The notes below the pieces were generated by a model. It was not told where the DNA came from, ran no database searches, and worked only from the letters and a program-made list of their open reading frames with translations. Position numbers and translations under genes: made by a program. Of a stretch of 64,000 bases of DNA, positions 1 to 9,302 are shown piece by piece. This DNA comes from JAWKRB01 sp041389885 (GTDB lineage: Bacteria > Myxococcota_A > Polyangia > Polyangiales > Ga0077539), in NCBI GenBank assembly GCA_041389885.1, contig JAWKRB010000036.1, forward strand, positions 8,000 through 71,999, given 5' to 3'. Each line of letters opens with the position of its first letter. Position 1 is the first letter of the stretch.

Positions 1-1
1 T

Positions 2-540
2 GCAGAGGTCATTCCGCGCGTTCTCTCGCTCGCGGAGGCTGCCCGCACACACGTTGCGACCGACCTGCCCTTTTCGTAAGACGACCTGGAGCCAGCGTTC
101 GCTCTCGGTGCGGGCGAGCTGCAACGCGCGCGGTATTCCCCGGTGCTCACGGCGAGGGCGTCCTTCACTTCTGGGTCGCCCCCTCCCCGCACCACCTTCC
201 ACTCCCTCACCAGCGACGCGACCGCGACCAGGTGGCTCTACCGTCTGGCGGACAAGCCCGATGCCCCGTGCGTCGATCTGATCGCCCTGCGCGTTGGAAC
301 CCTGCGGCGTACATGGCTCCCTGCCACGGCGGCTTCGATGGCGTTCCTGATGCAGTAGGTGCCTGTTCGCGAGGCCGAAGCCATCAAGCGCAAGGTCCCT
401 ACGGTGACACCCAACTTCCATCGCGTCACTCTGGCCTTCGGCACGCTACGCCGACCACCGCGACGCCATCGAGGAAGCGCTGCTCGCGTTCTTCCATCCC
501 CCTTTGCTCCGCCGCGTCCCTCCTGGCCGAGACCCCACGC
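2..540 (+). pseudogene. Possible decayed coding remnant, unidentified
   Basis: Frame 2 reads as plausible protein from the window edge, interrupted by stops near 54 and 358. Another plausible stretch appears in frame 3 near 438-495 (ARYADHRDAIEEALLAFF). This looks like the 3' part of an old gene broken by stops and a frameshift, cut by the window edge. I do not recognise the family; a degraded transposase is one guess without motif support. The rest of 540-696 shows no convincing gene. Low confidence. Confidence 0.25.
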
Positions 541-696
541 GTCCCGCCCTCACTTCACGGCTCCCCGCGACCCTCTCTGCCGAGACCCTCGCGTCCCGCC
601 CTCGCGTCGCGATTGCGCGCGTTCTGAGTGGCTGCGGACCGCGGGGGTGAGGGCGTTTTCTCGACACCCGTGGCCTCGCCGGGCACCTTCGCGGCG

Positions 697-1368
697 ATGT
701 TCGAGGCGCTCACGCTCGCTCCCACCGCCGACCCCCGGACCTTCCTCGCCCCCGATGGCCGCTCGCTGTCTCCGCCGCCGGGGTGGGTGTGCCTCCCGCC
801 CGGCGACGCGGCCTTCACGCGCCGGGTGAAGCTCGCGGGGCCGTCGTGGGCGGTCATCGAGAAGCGCGGGCGCAAGGCGTTCTCGAAGGGGCTCTGGGCG
901 CCCGCGGAGCACGTCGAGGCGGTGCGCGCGGCGCTCGAGGCCGAGCGCGCGACCGAGGGCTACGCGAAGAAGCGCACGGCCGACCTCGCGCGGCGCGAGC
1001 GCACGCAGACCGAGTACGCCGCGGCCTTCGAGGCTGAGGTCGAGTCCTTTCTCGCGTTCTCTGGCGCGTGGAAGGCCCTGGGCGCCGAGCTCGCGAAGCG
1101 CGTGGCCGCGCACGCCACCCCCGTCGGCAGCGGCACCGTCGCGCGCACGAAGCGCATCGAGATCGACCAGCGCGCCGAGCTCGCCGTCATCGCCTGGATG
1201 CGCCACCAGACCACGGCGTATGACCGCATGGAGATCCCGCGGGTGAAGGGCAAGCGTCGAGAGGTCCGGGCCGCGCTGGCGCGGGTCTCGCGGGTCGTGC
1301 TCGACCAGCACCGCCGTGACACCCCCCACGCCGCCGGCGCCTGCGCCCTGTGCGCCGCGGTGAGATAG
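697..1368 (+). CDS. DUF2293 domain protein
   Basis: About 223 residues from ATG 697. The N-terminal part (PPGW, then PPGDAAFTRRVKLAG and GRKAFSKGLWAP) and the C-terminal part (ARTKRIEIDQRAELAVIAWM followed by HQTTAYD and a KGKRREVR segment) match the DUF2293 pattern as I know it. That family has no established function. The middle is charged, helical and probably a linker. The frame stays open to GTG 628, but family members begin close to the MFEALTL residues, so I prefer 697; neither start has a clear Shine-Dalgarno. The gene ends just before repeat copy 1, which separates it from a convergent gene. Confidence 0.75.
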   Translation: MFEALTLAPTADPRTFLAPDGRSLSPPPGWVCLPPGDAAFTRRVKLAGPSWAVIEKRGRKAFSKGLWAPAEHVEAVRAALEAERATEGYAKKRTADLARRERTQTEYAAAFEAEVESFLAFSGAWKALGAELAKRVAAHATPVGSGTVARTKRIEIDQRAELAVIAWMRHQTTAYDRMEIPRVKGKRREVRAALARVSRVVLDQHRRDTPHAAGACALCAAVR

Positions 1369-1374
1369 TCCCTT

Positions 1375-1911
1375 TCCACAGGGGACGTGAAGGGGTCAAC
1401 GCGACCGACGCACCCACATCCCGCGCTGCCGCGCGCCCCTTCTCCCGCCTCGCTGCGTTCGACACACAAGTCAGGAATCCGCTTGGAAGCAAGCGTGATG
1501 CGCCTCTGGTCTGTCCGCGCCGCCGCTCGTCCCATCGACCCGACGCGGGGCCCCTCCACCCCCGCCCCCTCCTCCATGGGCTTCGCCGATGGAGGAGGGG
1601 CTGCATCCTTCGGGAAGATGCTACGCGTCGAACTGCCCTTGGGATGCGTCACATGGCCTGAGACCGCGCGGATGTGTCTGCCATCCCTTGTGTCTCAGCC
1701 CTCCTCCATCGGCGAAGCCCATGGAGGAGGGGGCGGGGGTGGAGGGGCCCCGCGTCGGGTCGAAGGGACGAGCGGCGGCGCGGACAGACCAGAGGCGCAT
1801 CACGCTTGTTTTCAAGCGGATTCCTGACTTGCGTGTCGAACGCAGCCCGAGGCGGGAGAGGGCGCGCGGTAGCGCGGTGTGGGCCCGCGACGTGGGTTCA
1901 CCTCAACCTGG
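1375..1911. repeat. Large palindromic repeat, copy 1
   Basis: About 540 bp, nearly identical over most of its length to 12489-13047. It consists of two inverted arms of about 230 bp around a short centre. Each arm carries a CCTCCTCCAT...ATGGAGGAGG hairpin (near 1565-1596 and 1699-1730) with a small inner GGC/GCC stem. The left end has CCACAGGGGA (1376-1385). The matching right end (TCCCCTGTGG in copy 2) is missing because similarity stops after CTCAACCT near 1911. It carries no credible gene and lies between two convergent genes. Confidence 0.85.
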
Positions 1912-2021
1912 AAGGCGACTCGACACGCGATCCCGTCGTCGGACCGAAGGCGCGCTGGAGCGCGCCGAGGCGCGACCACCGCGCGGGCGACGGGAGGCGA
2001 CGGGATCGCGTCGATCCGCGC

Positions 2022-2486
2022 TCACGCCCGTCCCAGCCAGGTCGCGAGGGCGCGGCCGTCGCCCACCAGCCGCGAGACGCACGCGCCCTCGGCGACGACG
2101 CCGGCCTGCGCCGCGAGGGCCGCGCCGAGCCCGTGGGCCTGGGCGAGCTGGAGCCCCGCGCCGCGCTCGACGCGCACCTCCTCGCCGCGCTTGAGCTCGA
2201 GCACGCGGACCACGCGCTGGGCGGGGTCGGGGCGCGACATGTCCACCGCCGCGAAGTCACCGCAGCGCCGCTGCTGGTGCGTTCGGTAGAGCCAGAAGCG
2301 CGGGTGCCGCCCGAGCACCTCCCGCGCGAAGGCGAGCTCGTCGCACTTGAACGCGAAGGCGTGGACCACCTCGGCGGCGTCGAGCCCTCGCGCGCGGTGC
2401 AGAGAGGCCGCGAGGCGCTCGATGACGTCGCGACGTCCGAGCGCCCCGGAGGGGAGCCGTAAGAACCAAGGAAACACGCTGCGCAT
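2022..2486 (-). CDS. Conserved-looking hypothetical protein
   Basis: 154 residues, soluble, with no signal peptide or membrane segment. The composition is that of a real protein: hydrophobic periodicity, a Trp/Tyr/His-containing core (RFWLYRTHQQRRCGDFAAVD) and a following VVRVLELKRGEEVRVERG segment that looks like beta strands. I do not recognise a family. It converges on the DUF2293 gene with repeat copy 1 and about 110 bp of unremarkable sequence between them. The start could be one of several codons near 2486; no strong ribosome-binding site decides it. Confidence 0.6.
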   Translation of the reverse strand: MRSVFPWFLRLPSGALGRRDVIERLAASLHRARGLDAAEVVHAFAFKCDELAFAREVLGRHPRFWLYRTHQQRRCGDFAAVDMSRPDPAQRVVRVLELKRGEEVRVERGAGLQLAQAHGLGAALAAQAGVVAEGACVSRLVGDGRALATWLGRA

Positions 2487-2702
2487 ACGCCACCGGGAGA
2501 CCCTTCGGGCGCGTCGGTCGGTCGTCGGGACGCGCCGCTCGTCGTGCTGAGCAAGGACGGGAACAGGGGGTCAGCGGAGGACGATCATGGCGGCGGTGAG
2601 GTACCACCGCGAGGCGTCGGGGGCAAAGGTCCTCGCGTGGGCGCGCGGCGTCAGTGAATCGGGTTGCGGTCGCTTTGCGCTCGCGAATACCGTGAGGGTT
2701 CC

Positions 2703-3461
2703 ATGCGCGAGAACGCGATCCATGCGCTGCTCTCCTGGGGGCTCGTGGCCGCGTCGGTGCCGACGGCGATCTACCTCCGGCTGCGCCCGGCGCCGTACGG
2801 GCGGCACACCACCGGGGGCTTCGGCCCCGAGCTCTCCGCGCGGCTGGGTTGGGTGATCATGGAGGTCCCCGCGCTGCTGCGGGTGCCCTTCGTGTACGCA
2901 CAGGGGTCGTCGGCGCGGGAGCCGCTGGCGATGATCCTGCTGGGCTGCTGGCTGCTGCACTACGCGCACCGCACGCTGATCTTTCCGCTGCGGCTGGCGC
3001 CGTCTTCGCGGAGGATGCCGCTGCTCGTCGCCCTCGCGGGCTTCGTCTTTCAGGTCTTCAACGGCGCCCTGAACGCGCGGGGGATGTCGGAGTTCAACGA
3101 CTTCGCGCTCGGTCCTGCGGGGTGGGCGAGGGTCGGGCTCGGGGCCGCGCTCTTCTTCGCGGGGATGGCGATCAACCTCCACGCCGACACGGTGCTCCTG
3201 CGGCTCCGGCGCGATCACCCCGGCGCGTACAGCGTCCCCACGGGGGGGCTGTACCGCTTCGTGAGCTGCCCGAACTACCTCGGTGAGCTGATGGAGTGGG
3301 CGGGCTTCTTCCTGATGGCGTGGAACGTCCCGGCCCTGGGCTTCTTCTGCTACTCCGCGGCGAACCTCGGAGCGCGCGCCCTCTCGCATCACGCGTGGTA
3401 TCGGGAGAAGTTTGAAGACTATCCCAGGGAGCGCAGGGCGCTGCTGCCCTTCGTGCTGTAG
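2703..3461 (+). CDS. Steroid 5-alpha-reductase family membrane oxidoreductase
   Basis: 252 residues, mostly transmembrane helices. The C-terminal half carries the hallmark of 3-oxo-5-alpha-steroid 4-dehydrogenases: INLHAD, then TGGLYRFVSCPNYLGEL, then a C-terminal WYREKFEDYP.ERRAL.PF segment. Members use NADPH to reduce a carbon-carbon double bond next to a carbonyl in steroids or related lipids; the real substrate here is unknown. The length is close to that of eukaryotic 5-alpha-reductases. ATG 2703 starts at MRENAIH; a longer frame to 2664 adds nothing family-like. It stands alone, 64 bp from a convergent small gene. Some myxobacteria make sterols, so a sterol role is possible but inferred. 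Confidence 0.85.
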   Translation: MRENAIHALLSWGLVAASVPTAIYLRLRPAPYGRHTTGGFGPELSARLGWVIMEVPALLRVPFVYAQGSSAREPLAMILLGCWLLHYAHRTLIFPLRLAPSSRRMPLLVALAGFVFQVFNGALNARGMSEFNDFALGPAGWARVGLGAALFFAGMAINLHADTVLLRLRRDHPGAYSVPTGGLYRFVSCPNYLGELMEWAGFFLMAWNVPALGFFCYSAANLGARALSHHAWYREKFEDYPRERRALLPFVL

Positions 3462-3525
3462 GTCTCTGGATCGCAGCGCAGCTCGCCCCGCGGGCCGCGT
3501 GGGCTGAGCTGCCCCGGCGACCGGG

Positions 3526-3906
3526 TCAGATCGCGAGGGCGACGCGGGCGAGGTTGGTCGGGTCGAAGCGCACGGGCACCGTGGCGCCGGGCTGCACCCG
3601 CGCGAGGTTCATCGGAGAGACCACCGCGGTGCACTGGGCGTTGAAGCGCTGACCCTGCGCGGACTGCACCTCGAGGTCGAACTGGAGCTCGGGCTGGTAG
3701 TTCACCAGCGTGCCGGTCTCGCGCACGCCGAGGATGCGGCCCATGCCGTCGGTGCCTCGCGCGAGGAGCTCGGCGCGGGCGTTCGCCGCGTTGGCCATGC
3801 CGGTCATCAGCGAGTTGGCGTTCTGGATCATCGGGAGAAAGACCTTCGCGAAGGTGACGCCGGTGATCGCGAGGACAACGAGGGTGATGGCGAGAGAGAT
3901 GATCAT
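3526..3906 (-). CDS. Small membrane-anchored protein with C-terminal beta domain
   Basis: 126 residues from ATG 3906, preceded by a GGAGG ribosome-binding site at good spacing. Residues about 1-28 form one transmembrane helix (MIISLAITLVVLAITGVTF). The soluble part (about 45-126) contains GRILGVRETGTLVNYQPELQFDLEV-type strands and ends VPVRFDPTNLARVALAI. This resembles small DUF3592-like or bacterial OB-like domains found beside one membrane helix. No enzymatic motif is visible. The open frame extends upstream to 4218, but that part has no protein-like character and I reject it. Confidence 0.7.
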   Translation of the reverse strand: MIISLAITLVVLAITGVTFAKVFLPMIQNANSLMTGMANAANARAELLARGTDGMGRILGVRETGTLVNYQPELQFDLEVQSAQGQRFNAQCTAVVSPMNLARVQPGATVPVRFDPTNLARVALAI

Positions 3907-4041
3907 GGGGAACCTCCGTCCGCAGTTCGCGGTGTTGGGAGGGGCCATCGCAACGACCGGGCCAACGCGGCGCGCCCGGAGATTCACGGACATCGGCCGC
4001 GGGCGGGGAGGGCAGGGCGTGGCCTGTGCCAGGGCGCGGGG

Positions 4042-4057
4042 TGGCACCGGGCTGGCA
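4042..4057 (+). promoter_or_regulatory. Candidate sigma-54 (-24/-12) promoter upstream of vgrG
   Basis: TGGCACCGGGCTGGCA matches the TGGCACg-N4-TTGCa consensus with one change in the -12 box. The diagnostic GG and GC are separated by 10 bp. It points at vgrG, whose start is about 170 bp downstream. Type VI genes are often sigma-54 driven, so the context fits. The rest of 3907-4228 is GC-rich with further GGCAC/GTGCC pieces and no gene. Confidence 0.4.
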
Positions 4058-4228
4058 CCGTGCCAGGGGAGCTCCCCGAGGGGACGGGCCGCGCCCGCCG
4101 TGGGGCCGCGGGCCAGCGCCCGCCTGGGGCGCGCGCTCACGCCGTGGGCGCCGCTCGCGCGCGGGGCGTGACGAGGCGACCGGAGGCCGCGGCGCGAGGC
4201 GGCACGCTCTCTGCTCAAGCGCGCTGCG

Positions 4229-6869
4229 ATGGAATTCTTCGGTCACACCCTCGCGTCGTCGCTGCACCCCTCCGCGCGGGAGGGCCACGCGCTCGCGGTC
4301 GACGCCGAGGGGGCGGGGGAGCTGGCGTTGATCTCCTTCGAGGGAGAAGAGGCCCTCTCGGCGCCCTTCTCGTTCGTGCTCACCGTCGCCACCGCCGCCG
4401 ACCCCGCCGCCCTCGAGCACGCCGCCCTCGGCGCCGAGGCCGCGCTCACCCTCGCGGTCGACGACGACGAGCGCAGGGTGGTCCGCGGGGTGATCGATCA
4501 GGTGCGCGTGGGGCTGCGGGCGCCAGCGGGGGGGCTCGGGCGGGTGACCCTCCGGCTGGTCCCGAGGGTGGCCCTCGCGGCGCATCGGCGCGACACGCGG
4601 ATCTTTCAAGACCTCTCGATCCCGGAGATTCTCGCGAGGGTGCTCCGCGCGCACGAGGTGGAGCTCGCGTGGAGGGTCGAAGCGCCCGCGACGTCGCGCC
4701 CCTACTGCGTGCAGTACGAAGAGACCGACCTGGAGTTCACCCAGCGCCTCCTCGCCGAAGAGGGCGTGACCTGGTTCACCGAGTCGTCCGTCGACCGCGA
4801 CGGACGCGTGGTCGAGACCCTGGTGTGCGTCGACGTCCCCTCCCGGTGGCGCGAGATGGAGGGCGGCTCGTCGCTCGCCCTCGACGAGTCGGAGGGCATG
4901 GTCTCGAGCGGCGCGCACGTGCGTCGCTTCGAGGCCGCCTCGCGGGTCTCCGTGGGCGCCGTGGCGATGCGCGGCTACGACGTGAGCCTCCCCGCGCAGG
5001 AGCACGACGCCTCGGCGCAAGACCCCCGCGCCGCGGGCGCCGCGGCGAGCACTACCTCCACCACGACGAGGGCAGGAGCCCGACGTGCGCCGCTCCCGCG
5101 CGCGCCACCGCCTCGCGCAGGCGCAGCGAGACGCCGAGGTGGCCTCGGGGGAGAGCGAGTGTCCCCGGCTGCGCCCCGGCGCGTACTTCACCCTCACCGA
5201 CCACCCCCTCGCGTCCCTCGACCGGCGCTGGGTGCCCACCCGCGTGCGCCACGAGGGGCGCAACCCCGACACCGAGGGCTACGCCGTCGACCCCGAGGGG
5301 CGGCGCTACGGCAACGCGTTCGAGTGCGTCCCCGCGGAGCGCTCGTACCCGCCGGCGATCCCCGCGCGACGGGTGCTGCAGGTCACCGAGACCGCCACGG
5401 TGGTCGGTCCCCCGGGCGAGGACCTCTGCACCGACGCCCTCGGCCGCGTGCGCGTGCGCTTTCACTGGGACCGCCGCGGCCGCGCCCCCGACAGCTCGTG
5501 CTGGATGCCCGTCGCCCAGCTCTGGGCGGGCGCGGGCTGGGGCGCGCAGTTCATCCCGCGTGTGGGCATGGAGGTGCTGGTGAGCTTCATCGGCGGCGAC
5601 CCCGACCGGCCCATGATCGTCGGCTGCCTCCCCTCGGCGAGCGCGCCGCCGCCCTTCTCGCTGCCCGAGCACCGCACCCGGAGCGGGCTGCGCACCCAGA
5701 GCACCCCCGAGGGCAGCGGCGGCCACGAGCTCGTGTTCGAAGACCTCGCGGGCCAGGAATTCATCGAGCTCAGCTCCCGCCGCGACCTGCGCCTGCGCGG
5801 CGCCCGCGACGGCGAACTCGTTGCGGGGCAAGACCTTACGATCACCGCGGGCGCGTCGCTCGGGGTCACCGCCCGCGGCGACCACGCGCTGCGCGTCGAC
5901 GGCGCGATGCTCACCCGCGTCGGCGGCGAGCGCGTCGACGTGACCTCCGGCGCGCGGCTCAGCGAGGTCGAGGGCCGCCGCGGCGACGTCATCGCCGGCG
6001 ACTGGACCGCCGAGGTCGGCGGCGCGATGCACCTGGGCGTGCGCGGCGACGTCTCCCTGGTCGCCGGGGGCGTCGACCCCGCGACGCTGACCCTCCGCGC
6101 CGAGGGCGACGTCGACCTCTCCGCCGAGGCCCGCGTCGAGATCACCGCGCGCGAGGAGATCGTGCTGCGCTGCGGCTCGAGCGCCATCGTGATCACCCCC
6201 GACGGCGTCGAGATCCGCGCGTCGCGGGTGACCGTGACGGGCGAGTCGGGGCTGCGCGCCGAGGGCGGCGCCGCGGGCTTCTCGCTCGGCGACGACGAGG
6301 CCCTGGTCTCGGCGAAGCGCGTGCGGCTCTACAGCGACGGCGCGAGCGTGACCCTCGACCGCGACGCGCACGTGCGCGGCCGCGAGGTGCTGCTCAACTG
6401 CGACGACGACCCGCGCCCCGACGCGCCGAGCGACCCGCGGGAGGCGCCGCGCGTCCCCCTGCGCCTGCGGGTCACCGACGCCGCGCTCAACCCCTTGGCG
6501 CACAAGGCATTTCACGTCTTCGCGGGGGGTGAGACCCTCAAGGGCGAGACCGACGCCGAGGGCTGGGTGCGCGCGCGGGTCGCCGCGACGGCGCGCACGG
6601 CGAGGGTGACGGTGTGGTCCGAGGGGTACCCCTCGGGGGCGCGGCGGGAGTGGACGGTGTCGCTCGGGGCGCTCGCGCCCGTCGAGACCCCGCGGGGGCA
6701 GAAGGAGCGCCTGCGCAACCTGGGCTGGTACGACGGCGCCATCGACGACCAGGCCGACGACGCGCTCGCGCAGGCGGTTCGAGACTTTCAACACGACCAC
6801 CGCATGCCGAGCCACGGCGTGGTCGACGACGCGACGCGGGCGCAGCTCGCGTCCCTGCACGGAGCCTGA
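4229..6869 (+). CDS. vgrG: VgrG spike protein with peptidoglycan-binding tail, frameshifted
   Basis: About 880 codons. The N-terminal part (4229 to about 5020) is the gp27-like half of VgrG (SFEGEEALSAPFSF; FQDLSIPEILARVL; EETDLEFTQRLLAEEGV). The gp5-like half follows (GRVRVRFHWDRRG; WAGAGWGAQFIPRVGMEVLV; GGDPDRPMIVGCL), then a long beta-helical needle to about residue 720. The tail adds a small beta-sandwich-like domain (about 6460-6680) and a peptidoglycan-binding domain (LRNLGWYDGAIDDQADDAL ... VDDATRAQL). The frame shifts twice near 5020-5080, via a short GEHYLHHDEG stretch in a third frame. It begins a compact module with the cargo and PAAR-like genes, 3 bp before the next start. The tail suggests delivery to, or work at, the cell wall. 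I see no T6SS sheath or baseplate genes, so this looks like an orphan spike cluster. Confidence 0.85.
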
Positions 6870-6872
6870 GCG

Positions 6873-9302
6873 ATGACGACGAAGCACGCCGAGAAGCACG
6901 ACCCCGAGGAGCTGGTGTTCTTCACCCGCACGCTGGCCGCGTCGGAGACGCTGCAGGAGGGCTTCGCCGTGGTGAAGAACCTCGCCGCGAGCGTGCACCA
7001 CTGGCTCTGGGACGAGTCACCCGCGCAGGGTGCCGCGGGGCGCTCGGCCGACGCGGCCCCCGACGAGGCGCCCCCCGCGCCCCCGCCGCCGCCGCGGAAC
7101 ATCACCGCGGTGCTGGGCGAGTGGTCGTACGCGAGCGTCCCGCACGGCGCGGCGAAGGTCGACCCCGCGGCGGGCGCGACGCTGTCGGCGGCGGCGGAGC
7201 CCTTTCCGTCGTGGCACGTGAGCGAGTCTGATCTCATCGCGCAGCAGTCGGAGCCCTACCGGAAGCGCCCCCGCGCGCCGGGCGCGGCCGAGGACCCCTA
7301 CGAGGACGTCGTCCCTCCCCCGAGCCACGAGCTCACCGAGGCCGAGTACCGCGCGCTCAACCTCGCGCCGCTCTTCAAACATCAGGAGCGGTACAACATC
7401 CACTATGGCTTCAAGCTCCCCTTCGTGAAGCGGCTCCGGCCCGACGACCCCGCGGTCCGGGCCGTGCTCGCGGCGCGCGCCGCGCTCCCCGAGGTGCCGG
7501 TGGGCAAAGGGGCCGGCAACCTCCAGTGGACCGAGTGGACCGCCCTCGGCAAGAACACCCGCCCGCTCTACGGACAGGGCTGGATGTACTGCGAAGACGC
7601 CCGGAGCGAGTATGGCCGCTGGCTCTACAAGCGCTGGTTGCGCGAGTACGTCGAGCGCATCGACAAGCCCGATCGCCTGAAGCACCTCGCGGCGCTGAGC
7701 ACCCTGACCCAGGAGGGCGCGCCCTCTTCGCTCAACACCTACGACTCGTGCATCATGACCTGGGGCGTGGGCTTCGCGTGCGGCGCGCCGCAGCTCGTGG
7801 CCACGCTGCTCAAGACCCCCGACTTCGTGAACGCCCTCTACGCCTGCGGCTTTCTCGTGCAGGGCTTCGAGCCCGACGCGATCCTCAAGACCATCCCCGG
7901 CTTTCATTACCAGTACCTGGACCTGAGCGACCCCGAGCACCCCAAGGTGCTCGTCTGGGACAACTACTATCACTTCTATGGATACGCCCCCGGCGCCCAC
8001 GGCCGGGAGATCTCGGTGCGCCCGCGCCGGTACGAGGGCGACGTGGTCAATATGAGCTCGAACGAGCGCTACGTGGTGAAGAGCGCCAACCCCATGCCCC
8101 AGGCGAACCTCGAGCTCTCGTATCACATCTACAACCCGATGACGGTCTCTCGGGACAAGCCGTCGCCCGTGCTCAACGCCTTCATCGCCCTGGCCCGCGA
8201 CGAGCGCACGCGCGAGGCCGTGAGCGACGCCAACCGCGAGATCATCGTGCCGCGGGCCTCCCTCGAGCCGACGGTGAAGGGGCAGACGCCGGTGCCGATC
8301 TACACCGAGGCGGCCTACGCCTTCGTCTCGATGTGCAAGCACAACTGGGGCATGGCCAACGCGCAGCTCAGCCGACAGGGCCTCTCGCCCTTTCTCACCC
8401 GGGCCGAGTGGAAGCAGATCGACGACTGGGGCAAGCGGCTCGCGGGCCTCGCCTCGCTCCCTGGGGAGGTGCGGCGCGAGCGCTGGCCGACGCAGAGCGC
8501 CGACCAGGACGTGCTGGAGTTCAACATCCTGCACGCGGGCGCGGTGAAGAACCCCCGCGAGGCGATGGCGTGCAGCGACGCGCTCATCGCCAAGGCCGTG
8601 GCGCGCAAGGTGATGTCGCTCCTCGAGGGGGACCGCGTGGAGGAGGCGCGCAAGAGCTTTCTCAAGAAGAAGGCCGCGCTCAGGCCCGGCGAGCGCGTGG
8701 CGCCGGTGCGGCTCCTCGACGAGCGGCTGCGCAAGTACAGCTACCTCTGGCGCTTCAGCCGCGTGGAGAAATACTGGCAGGAGATGCGCTCGGGGGAGAA
8801 CTGGCTCGCGCCCATCCGCGCCGCGAAGCGCCTCGCGGGCGAGACCGACCCCAGGCTCGCCGCGCGCGTCGACAAGGGCGCCCCCGAGGGGATCAACGAC
8901 CCGCCCCGCAAGGTGCTCACGTCGATCTTCGAAGACGGCTTCGACGTGCTCCACGTGCGCAAGGGCGTACCGAACTTCTCGGGCGCGGCGTACTTCGCGC
9001 CGCACACCATGGCCTACGGCGCGGACGGCGCGCCGAACCTCGAAGAGAGCACCTTCTGCAACCTCGGCCCGCGCAACCGGGTCTTCTTGCCCAGGGTGAT
9101 CGTGGAGCACGGGCAGAACCTCGAGCTGATCGACGTCGAGGGCGTCGAGTTCGAAGAGCCCGCCCCGAGAAATGGAAGGCCCAGCAAGACCACGAAGTAC
9201 AAGCTGACCTGGCGCGTGCGCCCCGAGGGCAACTCCGCGCGCGCCAACGTCGGCGCCGAGGTGGTCACCACCTCCCTGGGCGACCCCTGGGTGGACCCGT
9301 GA
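6873..9302 (+). CDS. Putative spike-delivered cargo or effector, family unknown
   Basis: 809 residues from ATG 6873, between vgrG and a PAAR-like gene, so probably a cargo effector. I recognise no family. Residues about 50-85 form a Pro/Ala-rich linker. The central part (about 180-420) is rich in aromatic residues, with SLNTYDSCIMTWGVGFACG and a following FHYQYLDLSDP segment. The SLNTYDS/TWGVGFA context faintly recalls lysozyme-like or other muralytic enzymes, which would match the peptidoglycan-binding VgrG tail, but I cannot name a catalytic residue. The C-terminal 110 residues look like a beta-rich module. No signal peptide or membrane helix, as expected for spike-delivered proteins. No obvious immunity gene follows. 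Confidence 0.7.
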   Translation: MTTKHAEKHDPEELVFFTRTLAASETLQEGFAVVKNLAASVHHWLWDESPAQGAAGRSADAAPDEAPPAPPPPPRNITAVLGEWSYASVPHGAAKVDPAAGATLSAAAEPFPSWHVSESDLIAQQSEPYRKRPRAPGAAEDPYEDVVPPPSHELTEAEYRALNLAPLFKHQERYNIHYGFKLPFVKRLRPDDPAVRAVLAARAALPEVPVGKGAGNLQWTEWTALGKNTRPLYGQGWMYCEDARSEYGRWLYKRWLREYVERIDKPDRLKHLAALSTLTQEGAPSSLNTYDSCIMTWGVGFACGAPQLVATLLKTPDFVNALYACGFLVQGFEPDAILKTIPGFHYQYLDLSDPEHPKVLVWDNYYHFYGYAPGAHGREISVRPRRYEGDVVNMSSNERYVVKSANPMPQANLELSYHIYNPMTVSRDKPSPVLNAFIALARDERTREAVSDANREIIVPRASLEPTVKGQTPVPIYTEAAYAFVSMCKHNWGMANAQLSRQGLSPFLTRAEWKQIDDWGKRLAGLASLPGEVRRERWPTQSADQDVLEFNILHAGAVKNPREAMACSDALIAKAVARKVMSLLEGDRVEEARKSFLKKKAALRPGERVAPVRLLDERLRKYSYLWRFSRVEKYWQEMRSGENWLAPIRAAKRLAGETDPRLAARVDKGAPEGINDPPRKVLTSIFEDGFDVLHVRKGVPNFSGAAYFAPHTMAYGADGAPNLEESTFCNLGPRNRVFLPRVIVEHGQNLELIDVEGVEFEEPAPRNGRPSKTTKYKLTWRVRPEGNSARANVGAEVVTTSLGDPWVDP

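Noticed and set aside
3526..4218. 230-residue version of the small membrane protein
   Set aside because: The first 104 residues are low complexity; a good ribosome-binding site precedes ATG 3906 instead.
3419..5272. 617-codon minus-strand frame across vgrG
   Set aside because: Antisense shadow of vgrG, Arg-rich and without motifs.
5052..7001. 649-codon minus-strand frame over vgrG
   Set aside because: Shadow frame; His/Arg/Gly/Val-rich pattern with no domain.
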